Source: Pseudomonadota bacterium
GTDB taxonomy: Bacteria > Pseudomonadota > Gammaproteobacteria > Steroidobacterales > Woeseiaceae
Assembly: GCA_022567295.1 (NCBI GenBank)
Contig: JADFHE010000003.1
Location: 38,721-102,720 of the forward strand
DNA: 64,000 nucleotides
Reading direction: 5' to 3'
Shown here: in pieces, positions 1 through 10,813 of the stretch
Layout: each line of letters begins with the position of its first letter
Position numbering within the stretch: position 1 is the first letter of the stretch
Translations under genes and position numbers: made by a program
The notes under the pieces: generated by a model
Seen by the model: only the letters and a program-made list of their open reading frames with translations
Database searches by the model: none
Told to the model about the DNA's origin: nothing

Positions 1-284
1 CGCAGTTGACGTATCCCGCCTGTTCTCCGACAACGTCGTGGCCGGACCTGATTCCGTCCAATAACCGGCCGAAAGCTGGCTTGTCAAGACGTAACTTTAT
101 TGATCGATCGAATGATCGCTTATCGCAGAAAGCAGACATTCCCGGTCCCTTGAAAAATACTCACTATTGCGCAACCGATTTTCGCCTGAGCAGGCGTCTC
201 AAGAGTAGACACATGCGAAGCAGGTTGCGCAGCCGTTTGGCTATGTTTCCACACTTGCCGACATGTGATCAGGAGGAACGAGAC

Positions 285-1139
285 ATGAAACAAAAACATC
301 TTATGTCAAATACGCTTCTGGGAGCAGCCGCTGCTGTTGCCATGGGTATATGCACTGCGGTCGCCACAGCAGACGAACCATGCAGCGATTTAGAAGAATG
401 CAGGGTGTTCATCGAGATCAACGCGAGTGATGGAGACATCGGGTTCCATGTATTGCTCGATGCGGAGGGCTGGGAGCAAGCCCGGATCATCGACCCCGAT
501 AATAAGCAAATCTTTCACGAACAGGCCCATGGTGCTCTGAAAGATCAGAAGCTCACGGAGAATTTCTTCGAAAGCGCCGAGCCCTTTTGCGAGGACTCTC
601 TTAAGGAAGAAGAAGACGACGAAGTGGTGACACTGCCTGAGTTCCTGGCTCGGTTCCCGGTGGGTCCTTACGAGTTTAGAAACAAGCTCGAGGGCGGCGA
701 GGAGTTAGCCGGCATCACGATGTTCACTCACCGGATCCCTGCGGCCCCCGCTGAAGTGGATTTCGACGGTAAAGAAATTTCATGGGAGTACGGTGACGAC
801 CTCGGCGAATGCACGACCTTCCCTGCCGGATTCATGCTCGCTGATGAGTTAGACATTGTCGGCTACGAGGTGGTGCTGGAACCGGACGACGATGCGTTAG
901 GCAGCTTCAAGTTCACTGTCCAGGTCCCGAGCACCGTTAACAGCGTTACTGTGCCGGCCGAATACCTCGCATCACTCGGTGAAAATACGCTGCTGAAGGT
1001 CGAGGTGGGGGCTATCGAGCGCCGGCTTTTCCTGGTTGACGACATGATGCTCGAGTCCTTCGGCAACACGACATTCACCGAAGAAGATGGGTTCTGCAAT
1101 AACAAAAACCAAAGCAAATGCCCTGACCCTGAGGATTGA
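285..1139 (+). CDS. hypothetical secreted protein
   Basis: ORF with strong SD (aggagg) before ATG at 285; N-terminal signal peptide (MKQKHLMSNTLLGAAAAVAMGICTAVATADE). The upstream part of the listed ORF is probably not translated. Confidence 0.7.
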   Translation: MKQKHLMSNTLLGAAAAVAMGICTAVATADEPCSDLEECRVFIEINASDGDIGFHVLLDAEGWEQARIIDPDNKQIFHEQAHGALKDQKLTENFFESAEPFCEDSLKEEEDDEVVTLPEFLARFPVGPYEFRNKLEGGEELAGITMFTHRIPAAPAEVDFDGKEISWEYGDDLGECTTFPAGFMLADELDIVGYEVVLEPDDDALGSFKFTVQVPSTVNSVTVPAEYLASLGENTLLKVEVGAIERRLFLVDDMMLESFGNTTFTEEDGFCNNKNQSKCPDPED

Positions 1140-1309
1140 CGACAAGACAGAAAGATAGGAACCAGCGCACCGCATCTGATGCAGAAGACCCGCCCAAGTG
1201 GGCCTTCAATTCGGTATCATCCTGATCGATTGAACGACGGCTTCTGGTCGCAGGCGGTGCGACCTGGCGCACCCAAAGAGCATAAACCGGCAAGCTACAT
1301 GCCCTCGGA

Positions 1310-1960
1310 CTACTCGTTCAGGGCAGCTAGGCGCTCAGCTGTGCCAACGTCGGCCCAAAGGCCTTTGTAGATTGAACCTTGCAAGCGCCCATCGTCCGCT
1401 GCCTCTCGCAGCATGGGCACGATCGAGAATCGCCCTGCCTCGCAGTCTTTAAAGAACTCGGGCCGGTAAACCGCGACCCCGCTGAACGTTAGAGACGGCG
1501 CATCGCCATTTCGGACCAGCCCTTCGTCGAGATCGAAATCTCCGCCATGATGATAGTCCGGCGTCGGCACAAGGACGAGATGACCCATGTGATCATCGGA
1601 CAGCGTGATGTCGGGTACCGGCATGTCGGTAAAAACATCGGCATTCACAACGAGGAACGGCTCATCACCCAGCATCGGCAACGCACGATGAATCCCGCCA
1701 CCGGTTTCAAGCACGTTGTCGCCTTCAGGGCTGAACTGTACGTTCACGCCGTACTTCGACCCACCCGTGATACGCGCCTCTATTTGTTCGCCGAGCCAGC
1801 CTAAATTGATTACGACATCGCTGATTCCGGCATCGCGAATGTTTTCGAGATGCCGTTCAAGCAAGCTTTGCCCGCGAACCTCGAGCAACGACTTTGGCGT
1901 CGTATCGGTTAGCGGTCGTAATCGCTCACCGCGCCCGGCCGCCAGGATCATCGCTATCAT
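1310..1960 (-). CDS. murU: N-acetylmuramate alpha-1-phosphate uridylyltransferase MurU (nucleotidyltransferase)
   Basis: MILAAGRGERLRPLTDTTPKSLLEV nucleotidyltransferase signature; adjacent to an AmgK-like kinase and lptD. Confidence 0.88.
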   Translation of the reverse strand: MIAMILAAGRGERLRPLTDTTPKSLLEVRGQSLLERHLENIRDAGISDVVINLGWLGEQIEARITGGSKYGVNVQFSPEGDNVLETGGGIHRALPMLGDEPFLVVNADVFTDMPVPDITLSDDHMGHLVLVPTPDYHHGGDFDLDEGLVRNGDAPSLTFSGVAVYRPEFFKDCEAGRFSIVPMLREAADDGRLQGSIYKGLWADVGTAERLAALNE

Positions 1961-3033
1961 GTGGCGCTACCCCATGCCGGCAGCACTTGTTCGTCGATCA
2001 GCTGGATAAGGAACTCAAGTTCTTCGTAACGTGAACCGAGTTCCACAATGTAACCGAGCGTGCGAGGTACATCATCGACGTAACGGGTCTTTCCATCGCG
2101 ATGGTTCAGGCGACAGAAAATACCGGCGGCCTTCAATTGGCGCTGTACGCCCATCAATTCGAAATAACGGCAAAATTGCTGTTCGTTGACTTGTTCGCGC
2201 GTCGCGGCGCTGAGCTTACGATAGTAACTGAGAGCCCACTGCCGCACCTGATCGGCCGGCCAGCGTATGTAGCAGTCTTTTAGGAGCGATACCAGATCGT
2301 AGGTCAGCGGTCCTTCGACAGCATCCTGAAAATCCAGGATGCCTGGATTTCCTTCGTCCAGGACCATGAGGTTGCGGGAATGATAGTCGCGATGTACGAA
2401 CACTTGTGGTTGGTTCCCTGCGTTCTCAACCAGTACGTCGCAACACGCTTGCCAGTTCTGTTCGGCAGCGTCATCCAGATCCAGCTGCAGATGAGTGTCG
2501 CACAACCAGTCTCGAAACAAGGACAGCTCGAACCGCAACAACGCCTCGTCGTATGCAGGCAATGCCGACTGATATGCCTCGCCGCGTCGCTGCATGACTA
2601 ACAACGCATCGATTGCATCGACGTAGAGCGATTCGGCCGTACCGGGGTCACTCTGGAGTCTGGCGAGATATTGCTCGCTACCCAGATCCGACAACAACAG
2701 GAAGCCGTTGTCGAGATCGGCCTCGATGATGCGCGGCGCGCTGACTTGCATCGCTTCAAGAAAGCCCGCAATTTTAACGAATGGCAGACAGTCTTCCTGT
2801 GGTGGCGGAGCGTCCATCGCGATGAAACTTTCGGCCCCCTTTTGCAATCGAAAGTAGCGTCGGAAACTCGCATCGTCGGATGCGGGCACGAGTTCACAAC
2901 CGGCAACCGCGTCTATGCCGTTTATCCAGCGGCTTAGCGCGACCAGGCGAGGGTCGTCTACAGAGTCGGTTTGGCTGATCGTAAGTTCTCCGTAACGCGT
3001 TGAAGCACCTAGAAAACTATGCGAAGGTAACAA
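1957..3033 (-). CDS. amgK: aminoglycoside phosphotransferase-fold sugar kinase (AmgK-like)
   Basis: APH motif VFVHRDYHSRNLMV...GILDFQDAVEGP; overlaps murU; start uncertain. Confidence 0.85.
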   Translation of the reverse strand: MLPSHSFLGASTRYGELTISQTDSVDDPRLVALSRWINGIDAVAGCELVPASDDASFRRYFRLQKGAESFIAMDAPPPQEDCLPFVKIAGFLEAMQVSAPRIIEADLDNGFLLLSDLGSEQYLARLQSDPGTAESLYVDAIDALLVMQRRGEAYQSALPAYDEALLRFELSLFRDWLCDTHLQLDLDDAAEQNWQACCDVLVENAGNQPQVFVHRDYHSRNLMVLDEGNPGILDFQDAVEGPLTYDLVSLLKDCYIRWPADQVRQWALSYYRKLSAATREQVNEQQFCRYFELMGVQRQLKAAGIFCRLNHRDGKTRYVDDVPRTLGYIVELGSRYEELEFLIQLIDEQVLPAWGSAT

Positions 3034-3043
3034 ATAAGAATGC

Positions 3044-5290
3044 TTGATAACATCCCGTCCTCAATGGCTTCGGCCGAAATCTAACCCGAACAGTAACTTG
3101 TCCTCAAAACCACTGATTTCAGCGTGTCTGCTGCTGGCTGCATTGAACGCCACCGCCGACGAGCCGCTATCGTGCCGAACGTCACTCGCCGGGCCGCTTG
3201 CAGCCAATCCGTTCCTGCCAGCTACGGCCCTGGGCAGCCCCGATACGATTCAGCTTGAGGCGGGCAAATTCGAAGCACAAATCGGCGATCTGCCGACTGC
3301 GGTTATGTCGGGGGGCGTGTTATTGCGGCGCGATGACAAGCTCGTGGCCGCCGAAAGTGCGCGCTATGACCCCGTAAGCAAGGCACTGCATCTCGAAGGC
3401 GGCGTCCGCTACGAAGATCCCGGTACACAAATTCTGAGTCGTTCGGCCGAGTTCGGTTACGTGTCGGGCCGGATCCGTTTCGAGGGGGCCGAGTTTTCTC
3501 TGGGTAGTAGCAATTCGCGCGGCGCAGCTGATGTCATCGAAATCAATCAGGACGGTAAACTGACTTTTGAAGGGGTGGAATACACCACCTGCCCGCCCGG
3601 TTCCGAAGACTGGTTGATGCAAGGCCGCTCCATTGAGCTCGATACGCGAAAGGGTGTTGGTACCGCCAGGGGAATGAAGCTGAAGTTCAAGGGCATACCG
3701 ATTCTCTACGCACCGTATTTATCGTTTCCGATCGGCGACGCCCGTAAGTCAGGCGTGCTGACACCAGAAATTGGCAGCTCAGGTCGGAGTGGCAATGAAC
3801 TCCGCGTGCCCTGGTACTGGAACATTGCGCCCAACTACGATGCGACGATTACACCACGGCTACTGACCAGTCGCGGTTTGCAAATCGCGACCGAGTTTCG
3901 CTATCTGACGGAACGTAGCGAGGGCCTGGTGGTGGTTGATTATCTTCCCGACGATGACATCATCGATGCAGCACGGCATCAGATTCGATTCGAACATCGA
4001 ACTTGGTTCGGCAACGGTTGGCGTAACCAAATTAGCCTGCGGGATGTGTCGGACAGCCAGTATTACGAAGATTTGGGCGGCAGCCTCAGCATCTCAAGTA
4101 TTACGCACCTGAACCGTAGCCTGCGATTCGATTACTACTCCGATAACTTCTCGGTGATGGGGCAATTGCAGGATTACCAGACCATTGACGACGCGATATT
4201 GGATTTTGATGAGCCCTATCGACGTATTCCGCAGATCCTCGTCAACGGCCGCTGGACAACACCATTCGGCCTGCGATTCGGCATTAACGGCGAGATTGTT
4301 AACTTTGACCGGGATGTCGGCGTTACGGGTTGGAGAATAAATGCCTCGCCAAAACTGGACCTGCCTGTATCGAAGCCGGGTTGGTTCATCAATCCGGCGA
4401 TTGCATTTGATTACACGCGCTATGACCTCAAAGACAGGCTGCCGGGCGAGCCGACTGATCCAACGCGCTCGGTGCCGATTGCAAGTCTCGATACCGGCTT
4501 GATTCTTGAGCGCACCATGAATAATTCGAATCGTATTCAAACGATAGAGCCACGACTCTTGTACGTCCATATTCCTCAGCGCGATCAGGACGGCTTGCCC
4601 GTTTTCGATACGATCGCGCCAGATATCAACCTCGTACAGCTGTATCGAAAAAATCGTTACCTCGGAATCGACCGAATCGGCGACACAGATCACATCAGTG
4701 CGGGTATTACGACTCGAATTCTGGATACATCGACAGGTCGTGAACTGTTATCGGCGACCATCGGGCAGACACGCTACTTCAGCGATCGCACCGTCGCATT
4801 ACCCGGCGCACCGATGACCTCAACAGAGACGTCAGATTACATCGCACAACTTCGCTTTCTGCTGTTCAAGAACGTCGACTTCGACTTCGGTCATCAGTGG
4901 GGTTCGGATACAACAAAATCCGAAGCTCGAATACAATATCGACCGGCAACAAACAAAGTTTTGAACCTGGCGTATCGATTCCGTCGCAACTCGCTCGAAC
5001 AAGGCGACCTTTCGTGGTCCTGGCCACTGTCAACGCGCTGGAACTTCGTTGGCCGTTACAACTATTCAATTCGCGATGAAGAAGTACTCGAGCAGTTTTT
5101 TGGCCTCGAGTATGAGAGCTGCTGCTGGGGTTTGCGGCTGGTTTCACGCCGCTATATCTCAAAACGTGACGGAACTCGTGATTCATCGTTCGGTCTGCAA
5201 CTGGTATTGAAAGGGATGATGAGTGTTGGCACGGCAGCCGACAGACTCCTCGAACGTGGTATTCTTGGCTATTCTGCAGATCTCCGGTAG
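3044..5290 (+). CDS. lptD: LPS-assembly protein LptD
   Basis: OstA-like N-terminus (LEAGKFEAQIGDLPTAVMSGGVLLRRDDKLVAAESARYDP) plus beta-barrel; followed by surA. Confidence 0.93.
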   Translation: MITSRPQWLRPKSNPNSNLSSKPLISACLLLAALNATADEPLSCRTSLAGPLAANPFLPATALGSPDTIQLEAGKFEAQIGDLPTAVMSGGVLLRRDDKLVAAESARYDPVSKALHLEGGVRYEDPGTQILSRSAEFGYVSGRIRFEGAEFSLGSSNSRGAADVIEINQDGKLTFEGVEYTTCPPGSEDWLMQGRSIELDTRKGVGTARGMKLKFKGIPILYAPYLSFPIGDARKSGVLTPEIGSSGRSGNELRVPWYWNIAPNYDATITPRLLTSRGLQIATEFRYLTERSEGLVVVDYLPDDDIIDAARHQIRFEHRTWFGNGWRNQISLRDVSDSQYYEDLGGSLSISSITHLNRSLRFDYYSDNFSVMGQLQDYQTIDDAILDFDEPYRRIPQILVNGRWTTPFGLRFGINGEIVNFDRDVGVTGWRINASPKLDLPVSKPGWFINPAIAFDYTRYDLKDRLPGEPTDPTRSVPIASLDTGLILERTMNNSNRIQTIEPRLLYVHIPQRDQDGLPVFDTIAPDINLVQLYRKNRYLGIDRIGDTDHISAGITTRILDTSTGRELLSATIGQTRYFSDRTVALPGAPMTSTETSDYIAQLRFLLFKNVDFDFGHQWGSDTTKSEARIQYRPATNKVLNLAYRFRRNSLEQGDLSWSWPLSTRWNFVGRYNYSIRDEEVLEQFFGLEYESCCWGLRLVSRRYISKRDGTRDSSFGLQLVLKGMMSVGTAADRLLERGILGYSADLR

Positions 5291-5295
5291 TTAGT

Positions 5296-6600
5296 GTGTT
5301 AAAAATCCATTACTTATGCGCAGTCGTCGCATTGGTTGCTGCGCCCATTGTTATCGCTGACGAGCCCTCCGAGCCCGGTGAGTTTCTTGACGGAATCGCC
5401 GCTATTGTCAATGAAGGCGTCGTTCTCAAGAGCCAATTCGACAAACAGTTGGCGCTCATTAAACAACGCGCTGCTGAGCAGAATATGCAGTTGCCGCCCG
5501 ACGATGTCCTTCATGAGCAAATACTTGAGCGACTGATCGTCACCGAAATTCAAATGCAGCGGGCGGACCGAATCGGCCTCTCACAGCAGATTTCCGACCA
5601 GGTCGTGAATAGCGCTATCCAACGATTGGCAGACCAAGGCAACCTGCGCTTCGAAGACATACCGGCTATGCTGGCGGAAGATGGCATCGACTACGCCGAG
5701 TTCCGTGAAGGCCTGCGCGAAGAACTGACGCTAAATGAACTGAAGGGCATCGAGGTAACGCGCAACATCCGGGTCTCGGAGCGCGAGATCGAGCAATGCA
5801 TCATCGATCTCGAAAACAACGTCGTCGTCAATTCCGACTGGGAGCTGTCACACATTCTGCTTACGATCGGTGAGTCCGCAAGCTCTGAGGAGGTCGCGGC
5901 GGTTGAGGTGTTGGCCGATGAGATTTACGCCCGCTTGCAGGACAACGCAGACTTCCGCGAACTCGCGGCGCGTTACTCTGAAGGACCAACAGCGCTCGAA
6001 GGCGGCTCGCTGGGTTGGTTGGCAGGCCAACAGATCCCGTCGATATTTACAGACGTGTTACAGGACATGAAGACTGACGATATCACCAAACCGTTCAGAT
6101 CTACGAGCAGTGTTCACATCGTCAAAGTCGATAACCTTCGCAGCGCTGTAGAACGCAGCGAAATTAATCAAGTAAAGATCCGACATATTTTGATCTCGCC
6201 GAACGAAATCATTGACGACGCAACGGCAAAGCAACGCCTTGAAGGCGTGCTCGAAAAGATTCTCGCAGGCGAAGCTTTCGAGGAGCAGGCAAAATTGCTA
6301 TCCGATGATCCAGGATCTGCGAATCTTGGTGGTGATCTGGGCTGGTCCGAGACCAGCGGTTTCGCTCCGGAGTTTCGGGCCGTCGCCGACGCAGCCGAGA
6401 TCGGTGTCATCAGCGCGCCGTTCCGAACCCAGTTCGGATGGCATATCCTCGAAGTCCTGGAGCGCCGGGTCTTCGACAATACTGATGAGATCAAGGAACG
6501 CAACTGCGTCGTGCGAATACGTAACAGCAAGCAGGAAGAAGAAACCCTGCTTTGGCTGCAGCGTATGCGCGACGAGGCCTTCGTTGACTCACGCATTTAG
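5296..6600 (+). CDS. surA: periplasmic peptidyl-prolyl isomerase SurA (GTG start)
   Basis: DGIAAIVNEGVVLKSQFDKQL plus two parvulin domains; lptD-surA-pdxA synteny. Confidence 0.93.
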   Translation: MLKIHYLCAVVALVAAPIVIADEPSEPGEFLDGIAAIVNEGVVLKSQFDKQLALIKQRAAEQNMQLPPDDVLHEQILERLIVTEIQMQRADRIGLSQQISDQVVNSAIQRLADQGNLRFEDIPAMLAEDGIDYAEFREGLREELTLNELKGIEVTRNIRVSEREIEQCIIDLENNVVVNSDWELSHILLTIGESASSEEVAAVEVLADEIYARLQDNADFRELAARYSEGPTALEGGSLGWLAGQQIPSIFTDVLQDMKTDDITKPFRSTSSVHIVKVDNLRSAVERSEINQVKIRHILISPNEIIDDATAKQRLEGVLEKILAGEAFEEQAKLLSDDPGSANLGGDLGWSETSGFAPEFRAVADAAEIGVISAPFRTQFGWHILEVLERRVFDNTDEIKERNCVVRIRNSKQEEETLLWLQRMRDEAFVDSRI

Positions 6601-7502
6601 TGGCGCTCGGTAAACCACTCGTAGTTACTGCTGGAGAGCCGGCCGGTATTGGCCCAGAGCTCTGCTCTGCGCTTGCGGATTCAAGTTTCGCAGCAGACGT
6701 AATAGTCATTGGCGATGCGTCAATACTCGACGATCGCCTGCGGGTGATCGACACGCCATTTCCAGCACCTGTCGTCCACGGGCAACCCGATCCAGAGAAT
6801 GCCAGAACGTTACTCGATGGGCTGACAAAGGCTGCCGAAGGCTGCCTTGATGGTCGCTATTCCGGCCTCGTTACTTGCCCCATAGCAAAATGGGTCGTCG
6901 CCGATTCCGGCGTTCCGTTCACGGGTCACACCGAATTTCTGGCGGATCTGACCGGTGCTGAATCGCCCGTCATGCTGCTCGTCGCTGGCGATATGAGAGT
7001 CGCGCTCGCCAGTACGCACCTGCCGTTGCGTGAGGTACCCGACTTCATCACAGCAGATCGGCTCACGCGGGTACTCAAGGTATTGCACGCTGATCTGCAA
7101 TCAAAATTCGGTATCGATTCCCCTGAAATCATCGTTTGCGGCCTCAATCCTCATGCGGGTGAAGGCGGATTGCTTGGCTCCGAGGACAGGTCCGTCATAG
7201 CCCCTGTTATCGATGATCTAACGCGCCAGGGACTGAACCTGCGCGGACCCGTGCCGGCGGATACAGCGTTTACGCCGGCCTCGAGGGACTGCGATGCCAT
7301 CCTGGCGATGTACCACGACCAAGGTCTGCCGGTACTTAAATTCGCCGCATTTGGCCACGCTGTGAATGTCACTTTGGGTCTGCCGATCATCCGTACGTCA
7401 GTCGATCACGGCACCGCATTCGATCTCGCCGGTACCGGAAAAGCTGACCCGGGAAGCCTGCTAGCTGCTGTCGAGCTGGCACTAACCCTGGCATCCCGTT
7501 GA
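6600..7502 (+). CDS. pdxA: 4-hydroxythreonine-4-phosphate dehydrogenase PdxA (GTG start)
   Basis: TAGEPAGIGPEL, GHTEFLADL, MYHDQGLPVLKF motifs. Confidence 0.93.
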   Translation: MALGKPLVVTAGEPAGIGPELCSALADSSFAADVIVIGDASILDDRLRVIDTPFPAPVVHGQPDPENARTLLDGLTKAAEGCLDGRYSGLVTCPIAKWVVADSGVPFTGHTEFLADLTGAESPVMLLVAGDMRVALASTHLPLREVPDFITADRLTRVLKVLHADLQSKFGIDSPEIIVCGLNPHAGEGGLLGSEDRSVIAPVIDDLTRQGLNLRGPVPADTAFTPASRDCDAILAMYHDQGLPVLKFAAFGHAVNVTLGLPIIRTSVDHGTAFDLAGTGKADPGSLLAAVELALTLASR

Positions 7503-8284
7503 TGCCCGGCCATCGCTCTCGGAAACGTTTTGGTCAGCACTTTCTGACAGATCCGGGCATAGTCGACGCGATTCTGCGCTCGGTGCACGCTACAAAAGAC
7601 GACGTTGTCGTAGAGATCGGACCGGGACAGGGCGCAATAACCGCGTCACTCGCAGCGCATGCCGGTCAGTTGCACGCTGTCGAGCTTGATCGCGATCTGG
7701 TCGCCAGACTTCGCCGCCAATACGACGGCCAGCCCAACGTAACAATCCACGAGGCCGACGCTCTGGCGTTCGATTATTCGACCTTGGGCGACAGACTGCG
7801 AATCGTCGGCAACCTTCCCTACAACATTTCCACACCGTTGTTGTTTCATCTGCTCAACTATCGCGAGCGCATAGTCGACATGCACTTCATGTTGCAGAAG
7901 GAAGTTGTCGACCGCATGGCGGCAGGTCCGGGTAGCAAGGCGTACGGGCGGCTAGGCATCATGCTCGGTTGCCATCTGAAGATCGAATTATTGTTCGATG
8001 TCGATCGAACTGCCTTTCAACCGCCACCTGCAGTCATGTCCTCGGTAGTACGTCTCGATCCTCTGCCACCGGGTACATTCGACATTCAGGACGAGGCAAT
8101 GCTGTCAAGACTGGTTACGAGCGCCTTCATGAAGCGCCGGAAAACGATGCGCAATGCTTTAAAGGACCATGTGGATGTTGCAGATCTCGAGGCTGTCGGC
8201 ATAGACCCGGGTTTGCGGCCCGAACAGATCAGCATCGCGAAATACGTGGAACTCAGCAACCATCTCGCGCGTACGTTACGTTAG
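7499..8284 (+). CDS. rsmA: 16S rRNA dimethyladenosine transferase RsmA/KsgA
   Basis: RKRFGQHFLTDPGIVDAI, EIGPGQGAIT, VGNLPYNISTPL. Confidence 0.95.
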   Translation: MMPGHRSRKRFGQHFLTDPGIVDAILRSVHATKDDVVVEIGPGQGAITASLAAHAGQLHAVELDRDLVARLRRQYDGQPNVTIHEADALAFDYSTLGDRLRIVGNLPYNISTPLLFHLLNYRERIVDMHFMLQKEVVDRMAAGPGSKAYGRLGIMLGCHLKIELLFDVDRTAFQPPPAVMSSVVRLDPLPPGTFDIQDEAMLSRLVTSAFMKRRKTMRNALKDHVDVADLEAVGIDPGLRPEQISIAKYVELSNHLARTLR

Positions 8285-8290
8285 AATATC

Positions 8291-8674
8291 GTGATGAACG
8301 ACAAGCACTGCGATATTCGCATACAAGTCGCAACCCGTTACATTGATGATCAGTCGGATCCCGATATCAATCGATACGTGTTTGCTTACACGATTACGAT
8401 ATCGAACAGCGGTGATGTCGCGGCGCGGCTAATAAGCCGCCACTGGATTATCACTGATGCGAACGGCAAAGTGCAGGAGGTCAACGGAGACGGCGTCGTT
8501 GGCGAACAACCGCATCTCAATCCCGGCGAAGTGTTTCGCTACACCAGCGGCGCGGTGCTCGAAACACCGCTCGGCGCAATGCAGGGCCTTTATCGAATGG
8601 AGGCTGACAACGGCATTGGATTCGATGCGCCGATCGAGCCGTTCACGCTCGTAGTTCCCGGATTGCTGAACTAG
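8291..8674 (+). CDS. apaG: ApaG (DUF525) protein
   Basis: YVFAYTITISNSGDVAARLISRHWIITDANG...EVNGDGVVGEQP. Confidence 0.95.
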   Translation: MMNDKHCDIRIQVATRYIDDQSDPDINRYVFAYTITISNSGDVAARLISRHWIITDANGKVQEVNGDGVVGEQPHLNPGEVFRYTSGAVLETPLGAMQGLYRMEADNGIGFDAPIEPFTLVVPGLLN

Positions 8675-8683
8675 GCGAACAGC

Positions 8684-9502
8684 ATGGCCGTATACGCAAT
8701 CGGCGATTTGCAGGGCTGTTACGATCCGTTCCGCCGACTCCTCGATGAACTCCACTTCGATGCCGCCAACGACACGCTCTGGCTGACCGGTGACCTCGTC
8801 AGTCGGGGACCTAAATCTCTGAAAACATTGCGGTTTGTAAAAAACCTGGGGGACTCCGCGATCACGGTGCTGGGCAACCACGATCTGCACCTCTTGGCAC
8901 TCTGGGCCGGTGCTGTTCGCCGTGGGAAGCGCTTCAGATCCCTCGACAAGCTACTCGACGCACCTGACGCTGATGATCTTTGTGACTGGCTGAGACGACG
9001 ACCGCTGGCGCACTACAATGAAAGATTGGGCACATTACTGGTCCACGCCGGTACGCATCCTTCCTGGGGTACGAGAAAAACACTCGCCCGTGCTGCCGAA
9101 GTCGAGATTGAACTTCGTCACGATAATTATGAAACGCTGCTCGGCAAGATGTACGGCAATAGGCCAAATAGCTGGTCTGGCAAATTGACAGGTTACAAAC
9201 GACTGCGATTCATTATCAATTGCCTGACGCGTCTGCGAATGATTACGACCGGCAATAAACTGAATTTTTCGCATAACGGATCTCCGTGGCCTGCTCGCAA
9301 GAACTTACTGCCGTGGTACACGGCTGCTGAACGGGCGACGGCAGACACGCGCGTTGTATTCGGTCACTGGTCGCAACTCGGACTGATCGTGTTACCTAAT
9401 CTCATCAGTCTCGACACGGGTTGTGTCTGGGGCCGGCAACTGACCGCCGTCAGACTCGATAAGCGCATACCGCGAGTTATCCAGGTACGAGGCCAGGACT
9501 GA
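8684..9502 (+). CDS. apaH: bis(5'-nucleosyl)-tetraphosphatase ApaH
   Basis: YAIGDLQGCYDPFRRLL, LTGDLVSRGPKSL, VLGNHDLHLLA. Confidence 0.95.
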   Translation: MAVYAIGDLQGCYDPFRRLLDELHFDAANDTLWLTGDLVSRGPKSLKTLRFVKNLGDSAITVLGNHDLHLLALWAGAVRRGKRFRSLDKLLDAPDADDLCDWLRRRPLAHYNERLGTLLVHAGTHPSWGTRKTLARAAEVEIELRHDNYETLLGKMYGNRPNSWSGKLTGYKRLRFIINCLTRLRMITTGNKLNFSHNGSPWPARKNLLPWYTAAERATADTRVVFGHWSQLGLIVLPNLISLDTGCVWGRQLTAVRLDKRIPRVIQVRGQD

Positions 9503-9514
9503 CGGACACAACAA

Positions 9515-10006
9515 TCAGGAGCGGTTCCTGCGTTCGTATGTCATGAATTCGAAGGCAAACTCATTATCATCGCTCGACTCATTTACGTCGCACGAAACCA
9601 GCGTCCAGTCGTCGTCATCGATCTCAGGAAAAAATGCGTCCCCTGCAATCTCGGCATGTACTCGGGTTAAGTGCAAACGCCCGGCCTCGGGCAGAAACAA
9701 GGCGTAGATATCGCTGCCACCGATAATCATGATTTCCTTCGCGTCGCCAGCTATTTCCAATGCGGCCGCAGGAGACGTAACAACGTCGCAGCCTGCCGCT
9801 GCATATCCGCTTCGACGTGTAATGACGATGTTCTGTCGGCCCGGCAAAGGACGGCCAATGGATTCCCAGGTCAGGCGTCCCATGACGACAGGCTTGCCCA
9901 TGGTCAACCATTTGAAGCGTTTCAGGTCGTCGGAGAGGCGCCAGGGCAACGCGCCCTGCACGCCGATGACGTTATTCGTCGATGCCGCGACAATAATGCT
10001 GATCAT
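9515..10006 (-). CDS. folA: dihydrofolate reductase
   Basis: MISIIVAASTNNVIGVQGALPWRLSDDLKRFKWLTMGKPVVMGR. Confidence 0.94.
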   Translation of the reverse strand: MISIIVAASTNNVIGVQGALPWRLSDDLKRFKWLTMGKPVVMGRLTWESIGRPLPGRQNIVITRRSGYAAAGCDVVTSPAAALEIAGDAKEIMIIGGSDIYALFLPEAGRLHLTRVHAEIAGDAFFPEIDDDDWTLVSCDVNESSDDNEFAFEFMTYERRNRS

Positions 10007-10017
10007 GATATTCCCAG

Positions 10018-10812
10018 CTAGACCGCGATGGCGGCCTTGATGTGCGGATGCGACTCGTAATTAAGAATTTCGAAATCCTCATAGCGATAGTCAAAGATAC
10101 TATCTGGCCGGCGCTTGATCGCGAGACGCGGCAACGGGAGCGGCTTGCGGCTCAACTGCTCGTCGGCCTGCTCGAGGTGATTGGAGTACAAATGGCAGTC
10201 ACCTCCCGTCCAGACGAAATCGCCGACCGCGAGGTCCGCCTGTTGCGCCAGCATGTGTGTTAGTAACGCATACGACGCAATGTTGAACGGCACGCCCAGA
10301 AAAATATCGCAGCTTCGTTGGTACAGCTGGCAGGAGAGTTTACCGTCGGCGACATAGAACTGGAACAGGCAGTGACACGGCGGCAGCGCCATGTTTTCGA
10401 TCTCGGCGACGTTCCAGGCACTCAACAAAATGCGCCGGGAGTCCGGTGTCTCGCGAAGCTGCTTCATGATCTGGGATATCTGGTCGACGCTGCCCCCCTC
10501 CGGCGTTGGCCAACTGCGCCACTGCACGCCATACACCGGTCCGAGGTCGCCATTTTCGTCGGCCCAGTCGTCCCAGATCGAAACACCGTTCTCCTGCAGA
10601 TAACGGATGTTGCTGTCACCGCTAAGGAACCAAAGCAGTTCATGGATGATCGAGCGCAGGTGAAGTTTTTTTGTCGTAATGAGCGGGAACCCCTCGCTCA
10701 GATCAAAACGCATCTGGTAACCGAACACGCTGACGGTTCCCGTGCCGGTGCGATCACTCTTGACCGTGCCGTTGTCCCGAACATGCCGCATGAGATCAAG
10801 GTACTGCTTCAT
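10018..10812 (-). CDS. thyA: thymidylate synthase
   Basis: [39 protein letters not shown]; internal start chosen. Confidence 0.95.
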   Translation of the reverse strand: MKQYLDLMRHVRDNGTVKSDRTGTGTVSVFGYQMRFDLSEGFPLITTKKLHLRSIIHELLWFLSGDSNIRYLQENGVSIWDDWADENGDLGPVYGVQWRSWPTPEGGSVDQISQIMKQLRETPDSRRILLSAWNVAEIENMALPPCHCLFQFYVADGKLSCQLYQRSCDIFLGVPFNIASYALLTHMLAQQADLAVGDFVWTGGDCHLYSNHLEQADEQLSRKPLPLPRLAIKRRPDSIFDYRYEDFEILNYESHPHIKAAIAV

Positions 10813-10813
10813 C

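Noticed and set aside
4094-4693. 199-aa minus-strand ORF inside lptD
   Set aside because: Antisense shadow ORF without RBS or recognisable domain.
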